Source: Variovorax davisae
GTDB lineage: Bacteria > Pseudomonadota > Gammaproteobacteria > Burkholderiales > Burkholderiaceae_C
Direction: 5' to 3'
DNA: 64,000 bases
NCBI RefSeq assembly: GCF_030316845.1
Contig: NZ_JASZYS010000006.1
Span: 359,826 to 423,825, forward strand
Part shown: positions 54,497 to 62,893 of the stretch, in pieces
How positions within the stretch are numbered: the stretch's first letter is position 1
How the letters are laid out: every line of letters begins with the position of its first letter
Notes under the pieces: model-generated
The model's input: the letters and a program-made list of their open reading frames with translations, nothing else
What the model was told of the DNA's origin: nothing
Databases searched by the model: none
Made by a program: the position numbers and the translations under genes

Positions 54497-55249
54497 ATGA
54501 ACCAGCCATCGACCCCCCCTGCGCCGCGTGTTGCCGGCCGCGCCTTCTCGCGCCGTGCCGCCCTTGCTGCGCTCACCCTCCTCGCCGGAGCGGCCGCCTT
54601 CCGGGTCGTCCCGTCGCTGGCGGCCGAGAGCGCGGTGGTGATCCCGGTGCCGGCCGATGACCCCGCGGCCGCGACGGCGGCGTCCGAAACCGCGGTCGTC
54701 GCCGGCGGCTGCTTCTGGGGCGTGCAGGGCGTGTTCCAGCATGTGAAGGGCGTGACCAACGCGGTCTCCGGCTATGCCGGCGGGGACGAGAAGAGCGCCA
54801 ACTACGATTCGGTGGGTGGCGGGCGCACCGGCCATGCCGAAGCGGTGGCGATCACCTACGACCCGAAGCAGATCAGCTACGGGCGCATCCTGCAGATCTA
54901 TTTCTCGGTGGCCCACAACCCGACCGAACTCAACCGGCAGGGTCCGGATCACGGGACGCAGTACCGCTCGACGATCTTCGCGCAGAACGCGGAGCAGGCC
55001 AGGATCGCCAAGGCCTACATCGACCAGCTCGGCAAGGCCCGCAGCTTCGGCCAGCCGATCGTCACGACCATCGAACTGCAGAAGCGCTTCTTCCCGGCCG
55101 AGGCCTACCACCAGGACTATCTGACGCGCAATCCCTCGCAGCCGTACATCGTCTTCAACGACCTGCCCAAGATCGAGAACCTCAAGAAGGTGTTTCCGGA
55201 CCGTTACCGCGCCGCGCCGGTGCTGGTCGGCGGTCGCACCTCCGGTTGA
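54497..55249 (+). CDS. msrA: Peptide-methionine (S)-S-oxide reductase, exported
   Basis: 250 residues. Catalytic GCFWG (C72) and the substrate-pocket GGxRxGHAE (GGGRTGHAEAV) are intact, with YHQDY near the C-terminus. An N-terminal twin-arginine-like signal (FSRRAALAALTLLAG, R19-R20) predicts export, so it repairs oxidised methionine in the periplasm. Its 3' end overlaps the converging FAH gene by 46 bp. Confidence 0.94.
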   Translation: MNQPSTPPAPRVAGRAFSRRAALAALTLLAGAAAFRVVPSLAAESAVVIPVPADDPAAATAASETAVVAGGCFWGVQGVFQHVKGVTNAVSGYAGGDEKSANYDSVGGGRTGHAEAVAITYDPKQISYGRILQIYFSVAHNPTELNRQGPDHGTQYRSTIFAQNAEQARIAKAYIDQLGKARSFGQPIVTTIELQKRFFPAEAYHQDYLTRNPSQPYIVFNDLPKIENLKKVFPDRYRAAPVLVGGRTSG

Positions 55250-56127
55250 GCGGCGCGCGGCGCCGCCGCGGCGCCGGCCTGTTCGGCCCGGATGCCGTTG
55301 CGCAGGATGCCGATGGCGTCGACCTCGATCTCCACGATGTCGCCGGCCTTCATCCAGACCGGCGGCGTGCGCTTGGCACCGACGCCGCCGGGCGTGCCCG
55401 TCACGATCACGTCGCCGGCGCTCAGTGGCGTGAAGGCGGAGATGTGGGCGATCTGGCGCGGAATGCTGTGGATCAGCCGGTCGGTGGTGGTGCGCTGCAT
55501 CTCCTGCCCGTTGAGGCGGGTCACCAGGGTCATCACCTGGCCGTCCCGGATCTCGTCGCGCGTCACCATCCAGGGGCCGAAGCCGCCGGTGCGCCAGAAG
55601 TTCTTGCCCGCGGTCCATTGCGGCGTGGCCGTCTGCCAGTCGCGGATGCTGCCGTCGTTGTAGCAGGCGTAGCCGGCGATGTGGTCCCAGGCGTCCTGCT
55701 CGGCGATCCGGCGGCCACCCCGGCCGATCACGACGGCGATCTCGCCTTCGTAGTCCAGCCTGGTCGATTCGGGCGGCAGCACGATGTCCTCGCCATGGGC
55801 GAGCTGCGACTCGGCCACGCGCAGGAACAGGGTCGGCTGCTCGGTGATCTCGCGGCCGGTCTCGCGCACGTGCTCGCCGTAGTTGAGCCCGACGCAGACG
55901 ATCTTGCCCGGGTTGGGAATCACGGGCAGCAGCCGGACCTCGTCGAGCTTCGGCCCGGCCTCTGCCGAGGCGACAACCTGGGCTGCCTCGCCCAGCAGTC
56001 CGGCGGCAATCAGTGCCTTCAGGTCGGCGGCGCGCTCGCCGAAGGCCCGCCGCAGGTCGACGATGCGGTCGCCGACGACCGCGCCATAGCTGTCGGTGCC
56101 GTTGTCCTGGTAGCTGATGAGTTTCAT
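55204..56127 (-). CDS. Fumarylacetoacetate hydrolase family protein
   Basis: 307 residues. CVGLNYGEHVRETG, the metal strand DYEGEIAVVIG, YNDGSIRDWQ and AGDVIVTGTPGGVG define the FAH fold, as in acylpyruvases and 5-carboxymethyl-2-hydroxymuconate-processing enzymes. An Ala/Pro-rich C-terminal tail lies in the overlap with msrA. Last gene of a minus-strand operon VOC - hydroxylase - FAH. Confidence 0.93.
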   Translation of the reverse strand: MKLISYQDNGTDSYGAVVGDRIVDLRRAFGERAADLKALIAAGLLGEAAQVVASAEAGPKLDEVRLLPVIPNPGKIVCVGLNYGEHVRETGREITEQPTLFLRVAESQLAHGEDIVLPPESTRLDYEGEIAVVIGRGGRRIAEQDAWDHIAGYACYNDGSIRDWQTATPQWTAGKNFWRTGGFGPWMVTRDEIRDGQVMTLVTRLNGQEMQRTTTDRLIHSIPRQIAHISAFTPLSAGDVIVTGTPGGVGAKRTPPVWMKAGDIVEIEVDAIGILRNGIRAEQAGAAAAPRAAQPEVRPPTSTGAAR

Positions 56128-56179
56128 GGAATGCCTCTGTATGCGGGTGGATCGGATGGGTGTGGGCCTTGCCGCGGGC

Positions 56180-57679
56180 TCATGGCGCGACGGGCAGGTA
56201 TTGCGAGATGCGATCCAGGTCCGGCCCCGTGCGCGCCACGCCGACGATGTACCGGTCGGGCCGCAGGATCACGGCCTGGGCCTCGTGGGCCTGCAGCCAG
56301 CGGTCGAGCAGGGTGTCGGGCCGGTCGATGACGATGGCGCCCGCGCGGCGCCAGCGCTCGGCGGTGGCCGGAGCGGCCGCTGCCAGGGCCCCGGCCCGGC
56401 CGATCACCGCGCTGCGCCGCCCGAGCAGTTCGTCGAGCAGGCGGCCGTCGTCGAGACGCGGTTGCGGAAACGGCCGGCCGGCCGGCGTGCCGGGCGTGGC
56501 GTCGAAGGCCCCCGCCCCGAGCAGCTGGGGCGGCAGCTCGAAGATCTCGGGCTGGGCGGTGCGGAACCTCGCGTCGCGCTGGGCGGCGAGTTCAGGGTCG
56601 GTGGTCTGGATGATGTTGCCCAGGCGCACGGCCAGCTCGATCAGCGCACGCACGTGCGGTGCGCGTTCGGTCTCGTAGCTGTCCAGCAGGTCGAACGCCG
56701 CCCGGTGCTTCAGCACGGCCTCGAGCTTCCACGCCAGGTTGGCCGCGTCGCGCAGGCCGGCGCACATGCCCTGGCCGAGGAATGGGGGCGTCTGGTGACA
56801 GGCGTCGCCGGCCAGCAGCAGGCGGCCCTGGCGCCAGCCTTCGGCAATGACGGAGTGGAAGGTGTAGATGGCGGCGCGCTCCAGCCGCGCCTGGTCGGGC
56901 CGCACCCAGGGCGCGACCATGCGCCACAGCGCGGCGGGCTGCACCATCGCGTCCCGGTCATCCTCCGGCAGCACCATGATCTCCCAGCGCCGCCGGCGGC
57001 CGACCACGTTGCAGTAGGTCATCGGCCGGGCCGGGTCGCAGTGCTGCACGGTGTGCGTGGGCAAGCCGACGTCGGCCTCGAGCACGACATCGAACACCAG
57101 CCAGGGCTGCTTCAGGCCGAGGTCGACCATCCGGCTGCCCATGTGCTGGCGCACCGGCGAGCGCGCGCCATCGCAACCCACGACGACACGGGCGCGAACG
57201 GCGGCGGCCTGTCCGTCGTCGAGGTTGCGCAGCGTCAGCGTCGCGGCGTCCTCGTCCTGGGCCACGCCGACCACCTCGTGGCGCAGCCGCAGCTGCACGT
57301 CGGGGTAGCGCGCCAGACCGGCGCGCAGGACGGCTTCGAGCTCTGGCTGGTGGAAGTAGTAGTTGTTCGCGCAGCCGTGCGGGCCCAGCGCCGCGGTGCC
57401 GCCGCGGATGAGCATGGTCTCGCCGGCCGCGTTGACGAAGTGCATGCCCTGCTCGCCCGGCCGGGCGATGGCCAGGGCGGACGCGCGCAGCCCCGCGGCC
57501 TGGAGGATGCGCAGCACCTCGCCGTCGAAGTGGATGGCGCGCGGGAGCGGGAAGATGCCGCCTTCCTTTTCGAGCACCAGCACCGACAGGCCGGCGGCGC
57601 CCAGCAGATTGGCCAAGGTCGCGCCGGTCGGCCCGAGGCCGACGATCGCCACGTCGTGCACGCGCGCGGGCTCAGCCAC
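56180..57679 (-). CDS. FAD-dependent aromatic hydroxylase (MhpA-like)
   Basis: 499 residues. FAD-binding GLGPTG is canonical here, DG motif is GCDGARSPVR, GD motif AGDACHQTPPFLGQGMCAGLRD. It resembles the hydroxylase at 50870 but is shorter in the C-terminal domain. Overlaps the VOC gene by 8 bp, so the two are translated together. Expected to hydroxylate a phenolic acid. Confidence 0.92.
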   Translation of the reverse strand: MAEPARVHDVAIVGLGPTGATLANLLGAAGLSVLVLEKEGGIFPLPRAIHFDGEVLRILQAAGLRASALAIARPGEQGMHFVNAAGETMLIRGGTAALGPHGCANNYYFHQPELEAVLRAGLARYPDVQLRLRHEVVGVAQDEDAATLTLRNLDDGQAAAVRARVVVGCDGARSPVRQHMGSRMVDLGLKQPWLVFDVVLEADVGLPTHTVQHCDPARPMTYCNVVGRRRRWEIMVLPEDDRDAMVQPAALWRMVAPWVRPDQARLERAAIYTFHSVIAEGWRQGRLLLAGDACHQTPPFLGQGMCAGLRDAANLAWKLEAVLKHRAAFDLLDSYETERAPHVRALIELAVRLGNIIQTTDPELAAQRDARFRTAQPEIFELPPQLLGAGAFDATPGTPAGRPFPQPRLDDGRLLDELLGRRSAVIGRAGALAAAAPATAERWRRAGAIVIDRPDTLLDRWLQAHEAQAVILRPDRYIVGVARTGPDLDRISQYLPVAP

Positions 57680-58229
57680 GCTGGTCTTCCTGCATCCGGC
57701 GCGCCACTTCGGCCTGCCATTGCGCGCGGCTCATGAATTTCGGGAACCGCCTGGCAATGGCTTCGGCCTGCGCGAGGATGGCCTCGTCCGACCGGGACAG
57801 GTCGATCGGCTCGCGCAGCGGCTGCTCGCAGTACCAGGGTGTGTCGACGAACAGCTCCAGCCGGTTGCCTTCGGGATCCCGGCAGTAGAGCGACACGGCG
57901 TTGCCGTGCGTGACGGGGTGCATGTCCAGCGCGCCCTCGGCCAGCAGGCGGTCGTGGAACAGGCGCAGGGTGGCGATGTCGGGCACGCGGAACGAGATCT
58001 GGTTGACGACGTTGAAGCCGATCTCCCGGGGCCGCCCCGTGGCCAGCACCAGCTGGTGATGCTCGCGCGGGTCGCGGCTCAGGAACACCAGCTGGACCGG
58101 CCCGAGGTCGCCGGCATCGGTCTGGGTGAATCGCAGGGCCCGCTGGTAGAAGCCGGCCATCCGCGGCTGGTCGCTCACGTAGAGCCCCATGTGGCTGAAC
58201 TGCAGCTGCGACGGGTTCTGGTCTGGCAC
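57672..58229 (-). CDS. VOC family protein
   Basis: 185 residues, one VOC module. The first ligand His (QFSHMGLYV) and the Glu (GNRLELFVD) are present, but the usual central His of the H-x-A-F motif reads NQISFRV, a Gln. It may be a dioxygenase with a changed metal site or a non-oxygenase VOC enzyme. A C-terminal helical tail (PKFMSRAQWQAEVARRMQ) is seen in related extradiol-like proteins. First gene of the minus-strand operon. Confidence 0.87.
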   Translation of the reverse strand: MPDQNPSQLQFSHMGLYVSDQPRMAGFYQRALRFTQTDAGDLGPVQLVFLSRDPREHHQLVLATGRPREIGFNVVNQISFRVPDIATLRLFHDRLLAEGALDMHPVTHGNAVSLYCRDPEGNRLELFVDTPWYCEQPLREPIDLSRSDEAILAQAEAIARRFPKFMSRAQWQAEVARRMQEDQRG

Positions 58230-58280
58230 GAGGTTGTCTCCTGGAGAAAAAGTATGGCTATTTATTGCCTTGCATGGCGG

Positions 58281-58295
58281 TCAATTATGTATTGA
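58281..58295. promoter_or_regulatory. Small dyad between VOC and GST genes
   Basis: TCAAT-TATGT-ATTGA, perfect 5-bp arms, in the AT-rich centre of the divergent gap 58230-58377. Possible operator; no regulator gene is adjacent. Confidence 0.35.
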
Positions 58296-58377
58296 TTATC
58301 ACAGAATGACAATACGCAAACCTTTTCAGGTCGCCTGACTTGACAACTTGCCGGTTTCGCAGACCATGCAGGTCGCC

Positions 58378-59061
58378 ATGACCGCCCTCACGCTGCACTA
58401 CCACCCGCTCTCGTCCTACTGCCAGAAGGTGCTGATCGCGATCGACCTGCTCGGGGTCGAGGTCGACTTGCGGCTGCTCGACCTGGGCAAGCCCGCCGAG
58501 CGCGACGCCTGGCTGGCGTTGTGGCCCACGGGCAAGATGCCGCTGCTGGTGGACCAGGGGCGGCCGGTCCCCGAATCGAGCATCATCATCGAGCACCTGC
58601 AGCAGCACCATGCCACCGGCGGCCGCACCCTCATTCCGGATGCCGCCGCGCTCGACGTGCGCCTGTGGGACCGCCTGTTCGACCTCTACGTGATGACGCC
58701 GATGCAGGCCTTCACGGCCGACCTGCTCAAGCCCGAAGGCGATCGCGATCCACGCAGCGTGGCGCGGGCGCGGGACACCCTGTCGATGGCCTACGCCATG
58801 ATCGACCGCCGGCTCGAGGGCCGGACCTGGGTCGCGGGCGATGCCTTCAGCATGGCCGATTGCGCGGCCGCACCGGCCTTGTTCTATGCCGCGACCTACC
58901 TGCCGCTGCCGCCGCAGCAGGTGCACCTGTCGGCCTACTTCGAGCGCTTGATGGATCACCCGTCGGTCGCGGCCGTCATCGATCAGGCGCGGCCCTATTT
59001 CAAGTTCTATCCGGGGCGGGCCGGCCTGGCGCGCCGGTTCTACGATCCCACCGCCGCCTGA
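58378..59061 (+). CDS. Glutathione S-transferase family protein
   Basis: 227 residues: thioredoxin-like N-domain (HYHPLSSYCQKVLIAIDLLG, PLLVDQG, cis-Pro in GKMPLLV, PESSIIIEHL) and helical C-domain. The start is chosen at the Met just before LTLHYHP; in-frame alternatives at 58366 and a TTG at 58348 exist. Next to FAH and dioxygenase genes it could be a maleylpyruvate-type isomerase, but that is inference. Confidence 0.88.
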   Translation: MTALTLHYHPLSSYCQKVLIAIDLLGVEVDLRLLDLGKPAERDAWLALWPTGKMPLLVDQGRPVPESSIIIEHLQQHHATGGRTLIPDAAALDVRLWDRLFDLYVMTPMQAFTADLLKPEGDRDPRSVARARDTLSMAYAMIDRRLEGRTWVAGDAFSMADCAAAPALFYAATYLPLPPQQVHLSAYFERLMDHPSVAAVIDQARPYFKFYPGRAGLARRFYDPTAA

Positions 59062-59064
59062 CCT

Positions 59065-60561
59065 TCAGGTCCAGCCGAGCCAGCGCCAGTAGGTGACGGC
59101 GAACAGCAGCATCAGCGCATAGCCCGCGATGGTGACCGGCACGCCGACGCGCGCGAACTGCTTGCCGTTGAAGGTCTCGGTCCCCAGGCAGACCATGTTC
59201 TGGGGCGCGTTGATCGGCAGGATGAAGCCGAAGCTCACCGTGAAGCCGAGCAGCATGGTCATGCCGACCTTGTGGATGTCGCCCGGCAAGGTCTGCAGCA
59301 CCGAGATCAGGATCGGCAGCAGCGCCGCGGTGAGGGCCGTGGCGCTGGCGAAACCGAGGTGGATGACGATCAGGAAGGCCGACAGGATCGCGAACACCAC
59401 CACCGGCCCCTGCGTCGCCAGCCCCGAATGCGCGACCACGAAGCGGCCCAGCCACTGGCCCGCCTGCGTCGACAGCAGCGCCGTGCCCAGGCTGATGCCG
59501 ACGCCGAAGACGATCAGCGTGCCCCACGGGATGCGTCCCTGCAGCGACTTCCAGTCCATCACGCCGAGCCGCGGCAGCATCAGGACCACCAGGCCGACGT
59601 AGGTGATCGAGGCGGTGTCGATGTCATGCAGCTTGCCCTCGGTGGCCCAGAACAGCAGCAGGCCGACCGACACCGCGGCCAGGCGCTTCTGCGGGCCGGT
59701 CATCGGGCCCAACGCCGCCAGGTCGCGCTGCACGGCTTCCTTGCCGCCGGCGATGGCCTCGGACTCGGGCGGCAGCAGCCAGCGGACCAGGAAGTACAGC
59801 ACGATCGACATCACGACGGCCCACGGCGCGCCGGCGATCAGCCACTGCAGCCAGCTGACGCGCTCGCCGAGCAGCTTGTCCATGAAGCCGACCGTCAGCA
59901 GGTTCTGCGCCGCCGCGGTCTGGATGCCCACGTTCCAGACGCTGGTGGCCATGGCCACCGTGATCATGATGCCGGCGGCGATGTTGGAGCGGCGGTCGAC
60001 CCCGAAGGCGACGATCACGCCCATCATGATCGGCACCACGCAGGCGCTGCGCGCCGTGGCGCTCGGCACCACCAGCGACAGCACGATGGTGACCATGATG
60101 CTGCCGATCAGGATGCGCCGGGTGGTGGTGCCGATGATCGACAGCGTGACCAGGGCGATGCGCCGGTCCAGGCCGGTGATGGTCATGGCGGCGGCGATGC
60201 ACAGGGCTGCGCCCACCAGCGCCAGCGCCGTGCTCGAGAAGCCCGCGAGCGCCATGCCCAGGGCCTGGGAGGTGCCATAGAGGCGGGAAGGGTCGCCGAC
60301 TTGCGGCGCCAGCCCGACCAGCGCCGCCATCAGCGAGGTGATCATGATGGCGCTGGCTTCGTAGCTCACCGATTCGGTGATCCACACGATGATCGCGAAC
60401 ACCAGGATGGCCAGCATGCGATGCCCGGCGACCGGCAGGCCCTCCGGCAAGGGCAGGGCCAGCACCGCCAGCATGGCCAGCGCGGCGAGGTAGAGGCCCC
60501 AGGGCGGCGGCTTGCGCGCCGCTGTCGTTTGCTGACCCGGATCGTTGTTGGCAAGGCGCAT
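59065..60561 (-). CDS. DASS/SLC13-family dicarboxylate symporter
   Basis: 498 residues with about 12-14 membrane segments. The second conserved ligand/sodium-site loop reads FILPINAPQNMVCLGT; the family expects an SNT at the first site, and here the region around VPSATARSACVVPIMMG matches. Likely imports a C4-dicarboxylate such as tartrate or malate with sodium. It forms a same-strand series with the Bug receptor and ttuC. Confidence 0.91.
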   Translation of the reverse strand: MRLANNDPGQQTTAARKPPPWGLYLAALAMLAVLALPLPEGLPVAGHRMLAILVFAIIVWITESVSYEASAIMITSLMAALVGLAPQVGDPSRLYGTSQALGMALAGFSSTALALVGAALCIAAAMTITGLDRRIALVTLSIIGTTTRRILIGSIMVTIVLSLVVPSATARSACVVPIMMGVIVAFGVDRRSNIAAGIMITVAMATSVWNVGIQTAAAQNLLTVGFMDKLLGERVSWLQWLIAGAPWAVVMSIVLYFLVRWLLPPESEAIAGGKEAVQRDLAALGPMTGPQKRLAAVSVGLLLFWATEGKLHDIDTASITYVGLVVLMLPRLGVMDWKSLQGRIPWGTLIVFGVGISLGTALLSTQAGQWLGRFVVAHSGLATQGPVVVFAILSAFLIVIHLGFASATALTAALLPILISVLQTLPGDIHKVGMTMLLGFTVSFGFILPINAPQNMVCLGTETFNGKQFARVGVPVTIAGYALMLLFAVTYWRWLGWT

Positions 60562-60643
60562 CGGCGGACCCCCTCCCGTGGGCCGGTCGATCTTGGCGCA
60601 AGCGCGCCAGGAAGACAACCGCAGGCGGGGGCTGCCGCCGCGC

Positions 60644-61618
60644 TCAGTCGATGGTGACCTTGGCGTCCTTCACCAACTGCGCGTACTTGGCCGTGTCGGC
60701 CTTGATCTGCGCGGCCATCCGGGCCGGCGTGTCGCCGATCGGCTCGGCACCGATCTCCGCCATGCGCTTGCCGAACTCCGGCGACTGGATGATCTTCACC
60801 AACTCGGCATTCAGCCGGTCGACGATGTCCTTCGGCGTCGCCGCCGGTGCCAGGATGCCGAACCAGGTGCCCTGGTCGAAATCCTGGAGGCCGGATTCGG
60901 CCAGCGTGGGCACGTCGGGCAAGGTGCTCGAGCGCTTCGCCGTCGTGACCGCCAGCGCGCGCAGCTTGCCGCCCTTGATGTGCTGGACCACCGGCGTCAG
61001 CGTGTCGAAGGACATGTCGACCTGGCCGCCCAGCAGGTCGGTGGTCAGCGGCGCGCTGCCCTTGTAGGGCACGTGCAGCAGTTCCACGCCGGCCAGGCTC
61101 GCGAACTGGGTGCCGATCAGGTGCTGCACGGTGCCGTTGCCATTGGAGCCGTAGGACAGCTTGCCCGGCGCTGCCTTGGCCAGCGCGACCAGCTGCTTGA
61201 CGTCCGTCGCCGGCGACTTCGCATTGACCACCAGCACGTTGGGCACCATCGCGATGGTGGTGACCGGCGCGAAGCTCTTCTCGAAGTCGTAGGGCAGCTT
61301 CTTGTAGACGCTGGTGGCGATGGTGTGGTGCACGGCGCCCATCAGCAGGGTGTAGCCATCGGGCTTGGCCTTGGCCACGTAGTCGGCGCCCAGCGTGGCG
61401 CCGGCGCCGGGCCGGCTTTCGACGATCACCGGCTGGCCCAGGCTCTGGCCGAGCTTGTCGCCGATGGCCCGCGCCAGCACGTCCGAACTGCCGCCGGGCG
61501 GGAAGGGCACGACGAGGCTGATCGGCTTGATGGGCCACGCCTGGGCGCTGGCGAGGGACGCGGCCAGTCCGAAGGCGAGCGCCGTGAGCAGGCGGGTGCG
61601 GGCGAAAGTCGATGTCAT
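60644..61618 (-). CDS. Bug-family tripartite tricarboxylate transporter receptor
   Basis: 324 residues. Signal peptide cut after SLASA near residue 25, then WPIKPISLVVPFPPGGSSDVLAR and the VPYKGSAPLTTDLLGGQVDM loop. Start 61618 has GGAG 6-7 bp upstream. No TctAB genes nearby; it lies between ttuC and the DASS symporter and may capture or sense the same dicarboxylate. Confidence 0.93.
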   Translation of the reverse strand: MTSTFARTRLLTALAFGLAASLASAQAWPIKPISLVVPFPPGGSSDVLARAIGDKLGQSLGQPVIVESRPGAGATLGADYVAKAKPDGYTLLMGAVHHTIATSVYKKLPYDFEKSFAPVTTIAMVPNVLVVNAKSPATDVKQLVALAKAAPGKLSYGSNGNGTVQHLIGTQFASLAGVELLHVPYKGSAPLTTDLLGGQVDMSFDTLTPVVQHIKGGKLRALAVTTAKRSSTLPDVPTLAESGLQDFDQGTWFGILAPAATPKDIVDRLNAELVKIIQSPEFGKRMAEIGAEPIGDTPARMAAQIKADTAKYAQLVKDAKVTID

Positions 61619-61689
61619 GAAGGTCTCCATATGGTTATGCGGCGAACGGTGGCAGCGATGCATTTGCCGAAGCCACACTTGACTTGCGT

Positions 61690-62778
61690 TCAACAAGGAG
61701 CGGATTGCCCCGCGGCCAGCACCTGGCCGCAGACCGCCTGGGTCACGTCGGCGGTGGTGGCCTTGCCGCCGAGGTCGCGGGTGTGCAGGCTCTTGTCGGC
61801 GGTGACCTTCTCGATCGCCGCCATGACGCGCCGGGCGGCGTCGAATTCGCCCAGGTGCTCGAGCAGCATCACGACCGACCAGAAGGTGCCGACCGGGTTC
61901 GCCAGGCCCTGGCCCATGATGTCGAAGGCCGAGCCGTGGATCGGCTCGAACATCGACGGGTAGCGGCGCTCCGGGTCGATGTTGCCGGTCGGCGCGATGC
62001 CCAGGCTGCCGGCCAGCGCGGCCGCGAGATCGCTCAGGATGTCGGCATGCAGATTGGTGGCGACGATGGTGTCGAGCGACGCCGGGTTGTTGACCATGCG
62101 GGCGGTCGATGCGTCGACCAGTTCCTTGTCCCACTTCACATCGGGGAATTCCTTCGCGACCTGCACCGCGATCTCGTCCCACATCACCATCGCATGGCGC
62201 TGGGCGTTGCTCTTGGTGATGACCGTGAGCTGCTTGCGGGGGCGCGACCGGGCCAGCTTGAAGGCGAAGCGCATGATGCGCTCGACACCGGCGCGGGTCA
62301 TCATCGAGACGTCGGTCGCGACCTCGATCGGATGGCCCTGGTGGACCCGGCCGCCGACGCCGGCGTATTCGCCTTCGGAGTTCTCGCGCACGATGACCCA
62401 GTTGAGGTCGTCGGGCCCGCAGCGCTTGAGCGGGCCGTCGATGCCGGGCAGGATGCGGGTCGGCCGCACGTTGGCGTACTGGTCGAAGCCCTGGCAGATC
62501 TTCAGGCGCAGGCCCCACAGCGTGATGTGGTCCGGGATGTGCGGGTCGCCGGCCGAGCCGAACAGGATGGCGTCCTTGTCGCGCAGCGCGTCCAGGCCGT
62601 CGTCCGGCATCATCACGCCGTGGGCGCGGAAGTAGTCGCCGCCCCAGTCGAAGTTCTCGAACTCGAACCGGAACTCGTCGCTGGCCGAGGCCAGTGCGGC
62701 CAGCACCTGCTGGCCGGCGGGAACGACTTCCTTGCCGATGCCGTCGCCGGGGATGGTCGCGATCTTGTACGTCTTCAT
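61690..62778 (-). CDS. ttuC: Tartrate dehydrogenase/decarboxylase family (isocitrate/isopropylmalate dehydrogenase fold)
   Basis: 362 residues. The beta-decarboxylating dehydrogenase fold is clear: IPGDGIGKEVVPA, LFGSAGDPHIPDH, RENSEGEYAG, metal aspartates in NLHADILSDLAA, and FEPIHGSAFDIMGQ. TtuC/DmlA-type enzymes oxidise tartrate or D-malate with NAD+. The YAGVGGRVHQG region and lack of leucine-biosynthesis neighbours favour tartrate or malate over isopropylmalate. Divergent from a LysR. Confidence 0.92.
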   Translation of the reverse strand: MKTYKIATIPGDGIGKEVVPAGQQVLAALASASDEFRFEFENFDWGGDYFRAHGVMMPDDGLDALRDKDAILFGSAGDPHIPDHITLWGLRLKICQGFDQYANVRPTRILPGIDGPLKRCGPDDLNWVIVRENSEGEYAGVGGRVHQGHPIEVATDVSMMTRAGVERIMRFAFKLARSRPRKQLTVITKSNAQRHAMVMWDEIAVQVAKEFPDVKWDKELVDASTARMVNNPASLDTIVATNLHADILSDLAAALAGSLGIAPTGNIDPERRYPSMFEPIHGSAFDIMGQGLANPVGTFWSVVMLLEHLGEFDAARRVMAAIEKVTADKSLHTRDLGGKATTADVTQAVCGQVLAAGQSAPC

Positions 62779-62854
62779 GGCTTGTTTCCTGGGGGTGTGG
62801 GTCGGGGGTAGGCGTACTGTAGAAACTCGACGGGGCTTTGGATCGGGGCTAAAG

Positions 62855-62879
62855 TGAATCCATCATTTACCTGGATTCA
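62855..62879. promoter_or_regulatory. LysR-type operator in ttuC/lysR gap
   Basis: TGAATCCA and TGGATTCA form perfect 8-bp arms around 9 bp, centred in the 115-bp divergent gap and ending 14 bp before the LysR start. Probable autoregulatory and ttuC-activating site. Confidence 0.65.
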
Positions 62880-62893
62880 ACAATCAGCGGCCC

